NCBI RefSeq assembly: GCF_900573985.1
Contig: NZ_UWOK01000001.1
Span: forward strand, 248,001-312,000
Reading direction: 5' to 3'
DNA: 64,000 bases
Origin: Campylobacter showae
GTDB lineage: Bacteria; Campylobacterota; Campylobacteria; Campylobacterales; Campylobacteraceae
In this document: piece after piece, positions 36,505-45,749 of the stretch
Numbering within the stretch: the first letter of the stretch is position 1
How the letters are laid out: each line of letters begins with the position of its first letter
Notes under the pieces: generated by a model
The model's input: the letters and a program-made list of their open reading frames with translations, nothing else
Databases searched by the model: none
Told to the model about the DNA's origin: nothing
Translations under genes and position numbers: made by a program

Positions 36505-38751
36505 ATGCGTGAATACAAGAAGTATTGGTGGGCGCTAGTGGCTGTTGTTACTATCGCCTTCGGGATACTCGGCTATTACGGCGTAGAGGTTTATCGCGAA
36601 GCGCCGCCGGTAGTGAGTTTTGCCGATAAAAACGGCAAAATAATAGTCGAGCAAGAGCAAATTTATAAAGGCCAAGAGGCCTGGCAAAGCATCGGCGGTA
36701 TGCAGGTGGGCTCGGTGTGGGGACACGGAGCGTATCAAGCGCCTGACTGGACGGCTGATTGGCTACATAAAGAGCTAGTCGCGTTTATGGATATAAAGGC
36801 AAATCAGCTTTACGGAGCCAAATTTGACGCTCTAAGCGCCGAGCAACAAGCAAACATCAAGGCTCTAACAAAGAGCGAATACCGCACGAATACGCTAAAA
36901 AACGGCGTTATAACGATCAGCGACGAGAGGATCGCGGCGGCAAAGGTAGTGCGTGATGAGTATAACGGGCTTTTCGGTAACGATCCGAAATACCAGAAGC
37001 TACGCGAAAACTACGCGATGAAAAACAACACGCTGGCAAAAGAGGAAAACCGCGAGCAGCTAAACGATTTCTTCTTCTGGGCGACCTGGGCTACGGCGAC
37101 GAATCGCCCAAATAGCGAAGCTACGTACACGAACAACTGGCCGCACGAGCCGCTAATCGACAACGTCCCGACGCAAGAAAACGTATTTTGGACGATTATT
37201 AGCGTTACAATTTTGGTTGCGGGCGTGGGTTTACTAGTTTGGTTTTCAAATTTCTACGGCGAAAAAGATCACGAGAAACTCGCTCCTATCGACGCCGATC
37301 CGCTTTCAAAGCTAAATTTAACTCCGTCTCAAAAGGCGCTTGGCAAATACCTTTTCGTAGCACTCGCGCTATTTGTTTTCCAGATCATGATAGGCGGCTT
37401 CGTGGCGCACTACACGGTCGAGGGGCAGGAGTTTTACGGTATAAATTTATCCGAGCACATCCCGTACTCTTTGGCGCGCACTTGGCACATCCAGGCGAGC
37501 ATTTTCTGGATCGCGACGGGCTTTTTGGCGGCCGGGCTTTTCCTAGCGCCTATCATCAACGGCGGCAAGGATCCTAAATTTCAAAAACTAGGCGTGGATT
37601 TGCTTTTCTACGCACTGCTTTTCCTAGTCGTGGGTAGCTTTATCGGCGAGTACATGGCGATAGCGGGTAAGATGGAAACGTCTACTAGCTTTTGGCTTGG
37701 TCACCAAGGATACGAGTATATCGAGCTTGGCAGGGTTTGGCAGCTTATTTTGTTTGTCGGTCTTGTTATCTGGATGGCGCTCGTGCTTCGCGGATTCGTC
37801 GGCGGATTTAAGGCTGATGGGGATAAAAACCTGCTAGCTATCTTTACGGCTTCTGCTATCGCGGTGGGACTTTTCTACGGCGCGGGACTATTTTACGGTC
37901 AAAGAAGCCCGCTACCTGTAATGGAATACTGGCGCTGGTGGGTCGTTCACCTTTGGGTCGAGGGCTTTTTCGAGGTGTTTGCGACCGCGTCGCTTGCGTT
38001 CGTGTTTGCCTCTTTGGGTCTAGTGGGTAAAAAATTTGCGACTTACTCAACCTTGGCAAGCGCTAGCTTATTTCTTATCGGCGGTATTCCTGGCACCTTC
38101 CACCACCTTTATTTTGCGGGAACTACCACTCCGATCATGGCGGTGGGCGCTAGCTTTTCTGCGCTTGAGGTCGTGCCTTTGGTGCTTCTTGGAGCAGAGG
38201 CCTTTCATCAGTATTCGCTTCAGTTTGCGCAAAGCTGGGCGAAAAACCTCAAATGGCCGCTTTACTGCTTTATCGCGGTTGCGTTTTGGAATATGCTGGG
38301 CGCGGGCGTGTTTGGCTTCCTTATCAACCCGCCGCTATTTTTGTTCTACATCCAGGGTCTAAACACCACTTCGGTGCACGGACACGCGGCGCTGTTTGGC
38401 GTTTACGGATTTTTGGCGCTAGGTTTTGTTTGGCTCGTGGCGCTTTACCTTTTCAAAGGGCAAGAGTTTAACGACAAGCTGATGAAAGTAGGCTTTTGGT
38501 CGCTAAACGCGGGACTAATGCTGATGATCGTGGCGTCGCTACTTCCGATCGGTCTTTATCAGGCAGTCGCTGCGATAGATGTGGGCATGTGGTACGCTAG
38601 AAGCGCGGAGTTCTTGCAGATGGATCACTTGCAAAATTTACGCTGGCTAAGGATGATCGGCGATACGATCTTTATCATCGGCGGCGTTTGCTTCTTTATC
38701 CAGATTCTTAAATTTATCGCGGGAAGCTGCGGCTGCAAGGCCAAAGCCTAA
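36505..38751 (+). CDS. norZ: Quinol-dependent nitric oxide reductase (qNOR)
   Basis: 748 residues, the length of single-subunit qNOR. The N-terminal helix and periplasmic cytochrome c-like domain without haem are followed by a 12-helix catalytic core. Visible ligands are the His in RTWHIQASIFW, the VHLWVEGFFE segment (non-haem iron His and Glu), the His pair in GTFHHLYFAG, and the haem His pair in TSVHGHAALFG. It reduces NO to N2O with electrons from quinol and detoxifies NO. AAAAGGAG precedes the ATG. Confidence 0.94.
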   Translation: MREYKKYWWALVAVVTIAFGILGYYGVEVYREAPPVVSFADKNGKIIVEQEQIYKGQEAWQSIGGMQVGSVWGHGAYQAPDWTADWLHKELVAFMDIKANQLYGAKFDALSAEQQANIKALTKSEYRTNTLKNGVITISDERIAAAKVVRDEYNGLFGNDPKYQKLRENYAMKNNTLAKEENREQLNDFFFWATWATATNRPNSEATYTNNWPHEPLIDNVPTQENVFWTIISVTILVAGVGLLVWFSNFYGEKDHEKLAPIDADPLSKLNLTPSQKALGKYLFVALALFVFQIMIGGFVAHYTVEGQEFYGINLSEHIPYSLARTWHIQASIFWIATGFLAAGLFLAPIINGGKDPKFQKLGVDLLFYALLFLVVGSFIGEYMAIAGKMETSTSFWLGHQGYEYIELGRVWQLILFVGLVIWMALVLRGFVGGFKADGDKNLLAIFTASAIAVGLFYGAGLFYGQRSPLPVMEYWRWWVVHLWVEGFFEVFATASLAFVFASLGLVGKKFATYSTLASASLFLIGGIPGTFHHLYFAGTTTPIMAVGASFSALEVVPLVLLGAEAFHQYSLQFAQSWAKNLKWPLYCFIAVAFWNMLGAGVFGFLINPPLFLFYIQGLNTTSVHGHAALFGVYGFLALGFVWLVALYLFKGQEFNDKLMKVGFWSLNAGLMLMIVASLLPIGLYQAVAAIDVGMWYARSAEFLQMDHLQNLRWLRMIGDTIFIIGGVCFFIQILKFIAGSCGCKAKA

Positions 38752-38757
38752 CCCTTC

Positions 38758-38780
38758 TAAGCCCCTGCTTTAGGGGCTTA
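38758..38780 (+). terminator. Terminator-like hairpin after norZ
   Basis: TAAGCCCC (38758-38765) and GGGGCTTA (38773-38780) form a perfect 8-bp stem with a seven-base loop, nine bases after the stop. The tail GCTTATTATA is only moderately T-rich. Confidence 0.65.
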
Positions 38781-38827
38781 GCTTATTATAAACTTCTATC
38801 TTGTACAATTCGCCCCAAAGGACGAAA

Positions 38828-39373
38828 ATGCAAAAATTTAAAAAATACTTTCAAATTTCCATCATTACCTTTCTGTTTGCTCTGCACGCCTTAGCGTTTG
38901 CGGCGATAAACTACGCTTTTCCGCACTACGACGAGGCGATCATCACGGGCGGCGAGGTCAAGCGCATGGACAAAGACGGCTTCATCGACGCGCAAAATCC
39001 CGCCGACGGCCCGACGCGCGACGTGTACTTTATCTATACGCGGGAGCTAAACGGCACGAAGGTGATGCCGTATCGAAATGAGGACACGGGCTGGGGCTTG
39101 CCGCTTTATTTTAAATTTAACTCCGCCGACGTCCAAGCAGCCGCACAGAGTCTAGTGGGCGAAGGCAGGGCGCAGATCAAATACTACGGCTGGCGCATCG
39201 CGATGTTTGATATGTTTAGAAACGCCGTTTCGGTTAAAAAGCTAAAAGATAGCGAAACGCGCGCAAATCCTATTTTTAGCTATATATTTTACGCTTTGAC
39301 GGCGGTTTCGTTTGCGGTTTGCACCGCTTTTGTTAGAAGGAAATTTAAAGACGAGCCAAGCTCAAATTTATAA
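38828..39373 (+). CDS. DUF1523-like membrane protein
   Basis: About 181 residues from ATG 38828, chosen because AAAGGA lies five bases before it; an upstream TTG in frame lacks a site. An N-terminal helix is followed by a periplasmic domain that opens ITGGEVKRMDKDG, a pattern I associate with DUF1523, and a C-terminal helix (IFYALTAVSFAVCTAFV). Function unknown. It follows norZ after a hairpin and precedes a tiny membrane protein gene. Confidence 0.65.
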   Translation: MQKFKKYFQISIITFLFALHALAFAAINYAFPHYDEAIITGGEVKRMDKDGFIDAQNPADGPTRDVYFIYTRELNGTKVMPYRNEDTGWGLPLYFKFNSADVQAAAQSLVGEGRAQIKYYGWRIAMFDMFRNAVSVKKLKDSETRANPIFSYIFYALTAVSFAVCTAFVRRKFKDEPSSNL

Positions 39374-39468
39374 TCCAAGCTAAATTTGAGCTGCTTTTAG
39401 CGGTTCACTCAAATTTGACTAGGCAGTAGCAGCAAATTTGACGTAAAATTTGAGGCCAAAGGATATGC

Positions 39469-39606
39469 GTGAGCGAGCTATACATCTTTATCTCCGAGCT
39501 TTGCGCTCTGATAAACGAAAATTTAAAAAAGAATTTCTATTTTCAGGCGGGTTTGTTTTTGATTATAGTTTTACTCGGATTTTTGGCGGTCTGGATGCAG
39601 GAGTAG
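39469..39606 (+). CDS. Small membrane protein, 45 residues
   Basis: A GTG-started frame of 45 residues preceded by AAAGGA at the ideal five-base spacing. The sequence opens MSELYIFISELCALINENLK and continues with a single clear membrane helix (AGLFLIIVLLGFLAVW). It is too short for usual gene calling. A competing ATG frame four bases upstream has the ribosome site too close and gives a random-looking product. It follows the DUF1523-like gene by 95 bases and may be a small membrane-anchored partner; function unknown. Confidence 0.6.
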   Translation: MSELYIFISELCALINENLKKNFYFQAGLFLIIVLLGFLAVWMQE

Positions 39607-39670
39607 TCAAATTTGAGCGGATAAATTTGACTAAGACGAGCTAAATTTAGCAGCTCAAAGCCGCGTCCGC

Positions 39671-42106
39671 TTACTCCTCGATATTGCTCGGCGAGGTCGG
39701 TTTGCCTAGCAAGAATCCCTGCGCGTATTTTATGCCGAATTTCTTGATTTCGGCGAGGATCTCTTCTGAGCTCACAAACTCAGCTACGACGTTATAGCCT
39801 TGTCTTCCGGCAAAGTCGATGATAGTTTGCAGCAGATACCTAGCATTTTTGTCGTACGGCAGCTTTTTGATGATCGAGCCGTCGATCTTGATCGTGTCGA
39901 TATCAAGCTCCAATATACGGTAGTAGTTCGAGTAGCCGCTACCGAAATCATCGATCGAAATTTTGCAGTCGTAGGCGCGGATCTTGTTGATGAAGTCATT
40001 TACGATCTTATAATCATCCACGCCTTCGCTCTCTAATATCTCAAAATACACGTGCTCGGGCCTTGAGCAGACGCGTAGCTTTTTCTCGATGAGCTCTCTT
40101 ATGCTCTCGTTTGTGATGTCGCTACTGGAAAGATTCATCGAAAAGCTCGTGTTCGTAAACTTCTCGACGAGCCTAAATACGTGCTCGACGACTTTTTTGG
40201 TTATCTCGTTATAAAGCGAAATTTTCTTTGCTATGTCCAAAAACTCGCCCGGATAGCGGATCTTGCCGTTTTCGTCGATGAGGCGCACGAGCACTTCGTA
40301 GTATTTGACCCGCGCCGTTTCGCCAGATACGTCGTAGATCGGCTGACACTCGACGATCACGGTATCGTTATATAGCGCGTTTTCGATGGTGCGCGACATG
40401 ATTTGGTTGTGGTAATACTGCTGCTCTATGTGGCTGTTTTCGGTGTAAAACTGCACCGTTTCGCCGTTTTGCTTAGCTTCGTGGTGAGCTAGCATGGCTT
40501 GAGTTAGGCGGTTTGTTTGCGGAGTGTCTTGAGGCAGGCTAACGCCGATGGTTATTTTGATATTAGGGATAAACTCGCGTGCCCCCTCAACCGTGATATA
40601 GAGATTATTTGCCTTAAAATAATCAATAAATTTACGTACGACCCGCTCTGCATCGTCACCGCCGTACCAGATACAAAACTCATCAAACTGCACTCTATAA
40701 ATGTTCGCATCAATCTTATAAGTGTCGATACAAAGCTGAAGCGTCGTCGCAAATGAAGCGATGATGGCGTCCACGGTCTTTGTTTTGTAAAAAAACCGAA
40801 AATCCATAAAGTTGTTGATGTTTATATAGATGATCATGCCGCCTGAGCCCTGCTCCATCCTTTGCGTCAGAGCAAAATAACTGCCAAGTCCCGTTAGCTT
40901 GTCTTTTAGCGCTTCGTTTTGCAGCTCTTTGTTTTTGTTTTCGAGCTCTTTTGTCATCGCGATCTCTTTGGTTTTATCAAATTTGATCGACATATAGCCG
41001 TCTTTGTCGCCGCTTTCGTTAAAAAGCGGAGAGAAAATAACCTGCTCGTATATGAGTTCGCCGCTTTTTGTTTTACTCACCAGCTCGTCGGCTCGCCAAA
41101 TTTGATCCGATTCTATCGTTTTTAGCATATCTTGATAAAATTCATTTGAGTGTTGATGCGACTTGATGATGTTTATATTTTGATCTTTTAGCTCCTCAAA
41201 TTTATATCCGAAATTTTGCTCGAAAATTTTATTTACGTATTTTACCCTTCTATCCAAGTCGGTAAAGGTTATGGCGTTAAAGCTATTATCGACGGCTTGT
41301 TCAAAGCGGCTTAGTAGTCTGATGTTGTTTCTAGCCCTCGAATACGAAATATAAACAAATACCGACGCAAGCGCAAACAATACGAAAACTAAGGCCATCG
41401 TGCCGCGTAAATTCGACAGAACGTTTTGTATGTAGCGCTCGCTACTTTCTTTGAGGTCGGATAGTTTATTGTAAATTCCGAGCGAAATTATATCGCGGTA
41501 AAGCTTTTGCGCCTGCTCGTAGTAGCCGATCAGTTTTTGCGCGCTAGATAAAAATCCTGCGTCGTTTTTAGTTAGTTTTGGGTTCTTTAAATACTCGTTT
41601 AAAAGCTTTTTAGGTGCCGCTAGATCAGTGTTTAAGTCGTATCTAAACATCAAAATTTGCGGCATTAGCTCGTTAAAATACAGCCCGTCTAAAGCCTCGA
41701 ATTTTAAGATTATTTCGTTATAAACGAGCTTTGCCATTATCGTCACGGAGTTAAATTTATCCGTTAGCTCGACTCTTTTTTCAACCGCTTCCTCTAGCTC
41801 GCTAAAAGTTTTTTCGTTTAACGCTAGCTTTTCAAAGGATATTAGATTGCTTGAATCAAGCTTTTTTAGAGCCTTTTGAAACTCCGCCGTATAGCGCATG
41901 ATCGCGTCGTAGTCGGCCTCTAGAAGGCTTTTTTCGAGCAAGAAATTCGCTTCGTCGTTAGCGTCCATCACCTTTTCTATCGTGCCCTTCCACTCATAAG
42001 CGGTTACTAGGTCCTTGGTGGCCTTATAGGTCATCACGGTTCCAAAAAATACGATACAAACGATAGTAAAAAATAAAATTTTATGAAAGATTATCTTGTG
42101 TTTCAT
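39671..42106 (-). CDS. Membrane PAS-GGDEF-EAL protein
   Basis: 811 residues. Two helices (about 8-28 and 235-255) flank a helical periplasmic sensor domain. A PAS domain follows (FNAITFTDLDRRVKYVNKIF), then a degenerate GGDEF domain in which the signature reads RVQFDEFCI, and an EAL domain. The EAL motif is EVLVR, while IDDFGSGYSNYY and VAEFV are close to the phosphodiesterase consensus. It is thus more likely a cyclic di-GMP phosphodiesterase or effector than a cyclase. Its start overlaps the peroxidase gene end by four bases. Confidence 0.88.
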   Translation of the reverse strand: MKHKIIFHKILFFTIVCIVFFGTVMTYKATKDLVTAYEWKGTIEKVMDANDEANFLLEKSLLEADYDAIMRYTAEFQKALKKLDSSNLISFEKLALNEKTFSELEEAVEKRVELTDKFNSVTIMAKLVYNEIILKFEALDGLYFNELMPQILMFRYDLNTDLAAPKKLLNEYLKNPKLTKNDAGFLSSAQKLIGYYEQAQKLYRDIISLGIYNKLSDLKESSERYIQNVLSNLRGTMALVFVLFALASVFVYISYSRARNNIRLLSRFEQAVDNSFNAITFTDLDRRVKYVNKIFEQNFGYKFEELKDQNINIIKSHQHSNEFYQDMLKTIESDQIWRADELVSKTKSGELIYEQVIFSPLFNESGDKDGYMSIKFDKTKEIAMTKELENKNKELQNEALKDKLTGLGSYFALTQRMEQGSGGMIIYININNFMDFRFFYKTKTVDAIIASFATTLQLCIDTYKIDANIYRVQFDEFCIWYGGDDAERVVRKFIDYFKANNLYITVEGAREFIPNIKITIGVSLPQDTPQTNRLTQAMLAHHEAKQNGETVQFYTENSHIEQQYYHNQIMSRTIENALYNDTVIVECQPIYDVSGETARVKYYEVLVRLIDENGKIRYPGEFLDIAKKISLYNEITKKVVEHVFRLVEKFTNTSFSMNLSSSDITNESIRELIEKKLRVCSRPEHVYFEILESEGVDDYKIVNDFINKIRAYDCKISIDDFGSGYSNYYRILELDIDTIKIDGSIIKKLPYDKNARYLLQTIIDFAGRQGYNVVAEFVSSEEILAEIKKFGIKYAQGFLLGKPTSPSNIEE

Positions 42107-42986
42107 TTTAAAATTTCCGGTTTTTCGCCGCTTAAAGTCAGCAAGAATTTATAAAGCGCGTGCGTCTGCTCGTCGCTTAAATCGTAGCTTATGCGCATTT
42201 TAGCGATCATTTTTAGCGCCTCTTTTAGATCGGCTAGCTCGCCGCTATAAAGATACGGCGCAGTTTTTTCGATATTTCGCAGGCTGGGTACTTTGTAGCG
42301 GCCGGTTTTGTTGCTGTCTGCGTCAAATTTTAGCTCGTAGTAGAGATTTGCGCCTATATTTGCGCCGCTGTGGCAGTTTATGCAACCGATTGTTTTAAAA
42401 AACTCAAATCCACGCTTTTCCTCTTCGTTAAAAACGCTCTCGTCGCCGCTGATAAATTTATCAAATTTGGCATTTGGCGTAACGAGGGCCTTTTCAAAAT
42501 TTACCAGCGCATCGACGATACCCTCAAAGCTTACTCCATCCTCATAAAGCTCTTCAAATTTATTCCTATAAACGGAGTTTTGATTTACCTTTTGGACTAG
42601 AAATTTCGGCTCGCTAGCAAGCTGATTTTTGCCGGTCAAGCTCTGTTTTACCTGCTCGGCTATATCCTTAACTTCGCCGTTTTTAAAAAAGATAAAATTT
42701 AGCGCCGAATTTAGCGCAGTTGGCGGGCTAATCTCCTCGTCGGCGGAGATTTTTACGTTTTTTTACTCGTACCGCTTAAGTCCCAGTAAAGGTTGTGGCA
42801 TTTATCGCAAGATAGCGTTCCGCTGGGGCTTAGCGAGGCATCGAAAAACAGCTCCTTGCCTAGTCTGGCTTTTTGTTCGTCAAATTTCGGCTGAGCGACC
42901 GGAGATAAAACGTGCGAAGCGGCGAAAGCTTGAACGCAAAAGAAGCATAAAACGCACGAAAATATCTGCAAAAACGCTCGCGGCAA
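42103..42986 (-). pseudogene. Di-haem cytochrome c peroxidase family protein, frameshifted at an A7 tract
   Basis: Two open frames make one protein of about 294 residues. The upstream part (42753-42986) has a signal peptide, RLGKELFFDASLS and the first haem motif CDKCH. It runs into a TAA just after seven A residues (minus strand; plus T7 at 42758-42764). The next frame continues the family sequence (NVKISADEE, PPTALNSALNFIFF) into 42103-42639 with the second haem motif CINCH. One more A would restore the frame. The family reduces hydrogen peroxide in the periplasm. Overlaps the EAL gene, so coupled. Confidence 0.75.
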
Positions 42987-43029
42987 CTAAAATCCTTTTT
43001 AAATTTTAAATAAATATCGCGATTATATC

Positions 43030-43749
43030 TTAAAAAACTAAAAGCTTCATTGAAGAGACGATTTTTTCCGTCACGAAGCCGTCCTGTGCGATACTCTCTA
43101 GCCGCGATCTGACCGTGTTTTCCTCGTGTGCAAAATTTGCTATCTGTAAATGCCAAAGCGCGTTTTGCGTCATCTCCTCAAGCGTGCGTTTTTGTTCGCG
43201 AGACTCCTCGAGCACGCAGGAGTTAAAAATGATATTTTCGCGGCGCAAGTACTCTTCGAAAAAATTAGCCTTTTCTTTAAAGCACCCTCTCTGCGAGCCT
43301 TCGTAAAAAAGCTCCAAAACGCTTGAATAACGCGGTTTGTTCCACCAAAGATAGACCCTTTTTTCGCCCAAATTTATAAATTTACTAAAATCCTCCTCGT
43401 CTGCGATCGCAGGGCTCATCGTGCTAAAAGCAACGTCGTAAACGCGGTTTGGATTAAAGTTTTTAAAATCGCTTTGAACGGCGGTTAAATTTGAAATATT
43501 AAATTTCGCCGCGTCTTCAAGCATGACTTTTAGCATTTCGCCCGAGATATCCATGCCGGTTATCTCGCGGCAAATTTGCGCTAAAAGTAGCGTATGCACG
43601 CCCGTGCCGCAGCCGATATCTACAACGCATTTACCGTCAAATTTGACGCCAAATTCCTCGATCTTAGCGTATAGCTGCCTTTGAAAAACGCTAGGCTCGC
43701 CCGTAAATCTCGTATAGCTCGACGCCTTTTTGTCCCACATCTCTTTCAT
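43030..43749 (-). CDS. Class I SAM-dependent methyltransferase
   Basis: 239 residues with the motif I sequence VVDIGCGTGVHTLLL and motif II/III features (ITGMDISGEML; YDVAFSTMSPAI). The N-terminus (MWDKKASSYTRFTGE) is typical of small-molecule methyltransferases of the UbiE/BioC type. Substrate unknown. It is divergent from the thioesterase gene with a 51-base gap. Confidence 0.82.
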   Translation of the reverse strand: MKEMWDKKASSYTRFTGEPSVFQRQLYAKIEEFGVKFDGKCVVDIGCGTGVHTLLLAQICREITGMDISGEMLKVMLEDAAKFNISNLTAVQSDFKNFNPNRVYDVAFSTMSPAIADEEDFSKFINLGEKRVYLWWNKPRYSSVLELFYEGSQRGCFKEKANFFEEYLRRENIIFNSCVLEESREQKRTLEEMTQNALWHLQIANFAHEENTVRSRLESIAQDGFVTEKIVSSMKLLVF

Positions 43750-43800
43750 TTTGTTTGCCTTTAAATTTTTGCTACAATTTTAGCGTTTTTAGGAGCGAAA

Positions 43801-44196
43801 ATGAAAATTTTTTATTACGAATTTATCGTGGGCGAGGATGCCATCGACGTGAACCATCACGCAAATAACGCTCACTACGTCATCTGGATGCAAGAAGCGG
43901 CAAACGCGCACTCAAACGCCGTGGGCGATCTCATCGAGACAAATCTCGCGCAAAACCGCACGTGGATGGTGCGCAGACACGAGATAGACTATCTGGGGCA
44001 GCTATTTTTGGGCGATAAGGTGCGCGTGAAAACCTGGACGCAGCCCGAAAAAAGAAGCTGCTCGAAGCGTTTTTACGAGTTTAGTAAAGATGGAGCGCCA
44101 GTTGCTAGCGCAGTGACGACTTACGTATTTTATAATCTCGCGCGCGGTCGTCCGATCGCGATACCGCCGGAGATCGCAAAGCTTTACGAGGATTAG
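43801..44196 (+). CDS. Hotdog-fold acyl-CoA thioesterase
   Basis: 131 residues of the 4-hydroxybenzoyl-CoA thioesterase-like (YbgC) fold. The segment VNHHANNAHYVIWMQEAANAH corresponds to the active-site Asp/Asn-His region, and VRRHEIDYLGQLFLGDKV follows. It probably hydrolyses acyl-CoA or acyl-ACP; the substrate is not clear. Start ATG with AGGAG upstream. Confidence 0.8.
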   Translation: MKIFYYEFIVGEDAIDVNHHANNAHYVIWMQEAANAHSNAVGDLIETNLAQNRTWMVRRHEIDYLGQLFLGDKVRVKTWTQPEKRSCSKRFYEFSKDGAPVASAVTTYVFYNLARGRPIAIPPEIAKLYED

Positions 44197-44335
44197 TTTT
44201 ATAGCGCCCGCGTCAAATTTGAGTTTTTAAATTTGACGCAGCGGTCGCTTTAAATTTAGTAGATCGTATTTTTATAAAATTTGCTCGGCAAGCGGATTTA
44301 AGCTGCAAATTTACCATCAAATTTGAGCGTAAATT

Positions 44336-44710
44336 TTAAAAACAGTCATCGCAAACGCCCTTAACCACGACGCTTTTTACGTGATTTTGTTTTAGGCGCG
44401 GCATGTCGATATTTGTCATCTTGTGGCAGACGTCGCAGACGAAATACGCCTTTGCTCCGCTTTCAAGCTCGTAGAAATTCTTGCGATTATTTTCGCTTTT
44501 TAGCACGATACCCTTAGCTTCAAAAAGGTCCATACAGCGGTAAAACGTGGTTTTGTTTGCGCCTATTTGGGCTAAAATTTCATCATAGCTAAGCGGTGCG
44601 GCGGCGGCGTGTAAAATGTGTAAAATCTCAAGTCTAAGCGGAGTGATTTTGATATCATTTTTCGTTAAAAGCTCCTCAAAACCGGCTTTTTCTTCCAAAT
44701 TTTCGCTCAT
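44336..44710 (-). CDS. Fur-family regulator (probable Zur)
   Basis: About 124 residues from ATG 44710, chosen because GGAGGA lies six bases before it; an ATG five codons upstream overlaps that site. It has a winged helix (TPLRLEILHILHAAAAPLSYDEIL, described here as the N-terminal half) and KTTFYRCMDLFE as recognition helix. The CDVC and CDDC pairs are structural zinc ligands. Being divergent from znuA and having a short C-terminus, it is most likely the zinc repressor Zur, but Fur or PerR cannot be excluded from sequence alone. Confidence 0.75.
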   Translation of the reverse strand: MSENLEEKAGFEELLTKNDIKITPLRLEILHILHAAAAPLSYDEILAQIGANKTTFYRCMDLFEAKGIVLKSENNRKNFYELESGAKAYFVCDVCHKMTNIDMPRLKQNHVKSVVVKGVCDDCF

Positions 44711-44735
44711 ATTTTTCCTCCGCATTAAGAATTTT

Positions 44736-44750
44736 AGGGTATTATACCCT
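44736..44750. promoter_or_regulatory. AGGGTATTATACCCT palindrome in the Fur-family regulator/znuA gap
   Basis: A perfect palindrome with 6-base arms and a three-base centre, 26 bases upstream of the regulator start. It is a candidate operator for the divergent regulator and zinc genes. Confidence 0.55.
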
Positions 44751-44765
44751 GAGAAAAATTAATTT

Positions 44766-44790
44766 GCAACTAAGTTGCTTTTGATATAAT
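44766..44790 (+). promoter_or_regulatory. znuA promoter with GCAAC-TAA-GTTGC repeat
   Basis: GCAACTAAGTTGC (44766-44778) is an inverted repeat just before TATAAT (44785-44790), the probable -10 box of znuA. The repeat sits where a repressor would cover the -35 region. Confidence 0.55.
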
Positions 44791-44822
44791 TTCGCCCAAA
44801 TTTTAACACGGAAAGGATAAAA

Positions 44823-45749
44823 ATGAGAAAAATTTTCGCGTTTTTATGTTTGGGCTTAGTCGCGCTATACGCCAAAGGACAAGTTAGCGTCAGTATTTTG
44901 CCGCAGGAGTATTTCGTCAAGCAAATCGCGGGCGACGCGGTCGAGGTAAACGTAATGGTGGGCAAGGGAGCCGATCCGCACACGTACGAACCAAAACCGA
45001 AACAAATGACCGCGCTTGAAAAAAGCGACCTTTATTTTGCTATCGGGATCGAATTTGAAGATGCTTGGCTGCCGAAATTTCAAAAATCTTATCCAAATCT
45101 CAAAATCGTAAAAACCGATGAGGGCGTGGAAAAGATCAAATTTGAAGGTCACCACGAGCACGCGGACCACGATCATCACCATGACGCTAAGCACGAACAC
45201 GCTCACCACGATCATAAACACGAGCACGCAGGTCACGATCACCACGATCACGAGCATCACCACGGCGAATTTGACCCGCACATCTGGCTAGATCCCGTTT
45301 CCGTAAAAATCCAAGCTAAAAATATCGCCGCCGCACTAAGCGAAAAATATCCTGAGAACAAGGCGCTTTTCGAGGCGAATTTGGCTAAATTTGAAGCTAA
45401 GCTCGACGAGCTTGACGGCTTTATCAAAAGCACTCTAGCAAACGTCAAAAACCGCGAATTTATCGTATATCACCCGTCTTGGGGCTACTTTGCTAAACGC
45501 TACGATCTAGAGCAAATCGCGATCGAAGTGGATGGCAAAGAACCAAAACCGGCCGAGCTAAAAGAACTCATCGAGGAGGCTAAAGAGCACGGCGTGAAGG
45601 TGATTTTCGTCGCTCCGCAGTTTTCTAAAAAAGCCGCGCAAACCGTCGCCAAAGAAAGCGGCGCTAGCGTCGTAGAGATCGATCAACTGCCGCTTGATTG
45701 GGACGCCGAGCTACGCAAAACGGCGCAAATTTTCGCAAAGAGCCTATAA
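44823..45749 (+). CDS. znuA: Zinc ABC transporter substrate-binding protein ZnuA
   Basis: 308 residues with a signal peptide (MRKIFAFLCLGLVALYAKG). The metal site residues include the His in GADPHTYEPKP, HPSWGYFAKRY and the Asp/Glu near the C-terminus (VVEIDQL). A loop at about 112-155 is extremely His/Asp rich, as in ZnuA proteins that collect zinc. It delivers zinc from the periplasm to ZnuB/ZnuC. GGAAAGGA precedes the ATG. The next gene starts one base after its stop. Confidence 0.94.
   Translation: MRKIFAFLCLGLVALYAKGQVSVSILPQEYFVKQIAGDAVEVNVMVGKGADPHTYEPKPKQMTALEKSDLYFAIGIEFEDAWLPKFQKSYPNLKIVKTDEGVEKIKFEGHHEHADHDHHHDAKHEHAHHDHKHEHAGHDHHDHEHHHGEFDPHIWLDPVSVKIQAKNIAAALSEKYPENKALFEANLAKFEAKLDELDGFIKSTLANVKNREFIVYHPSWGYFAKRYDLEQIAIEVDGKEPKPAELKELIEEAKEHGVKVIFVAPQFSKKAAQTVAKESGASVVEIDQLPLDWDAELRKTAQIFAKSL

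Noticed and set aside
39450..39644. 64-codon frame overlapping the small membrane protein
   Set aside because: Its ATG has the AAAGGA site only one base away and the product looks random; the GTG frame is better placed and has a membrane helix.
45135..45270. Repetitive CACGATCACCA-like bases suspected as a tandem repeat or CRISPR
   Set aside because: They encode the His/Asp-rich metal loop of ZnuA; no direct repeats with unique spacers exist.
44865..45281. 138-codon frame antisense to znuA
   Set aside because: It is the shadow of the His-rich loop of znuA (valine and isoleucine runs from GAT/CAC repeats).
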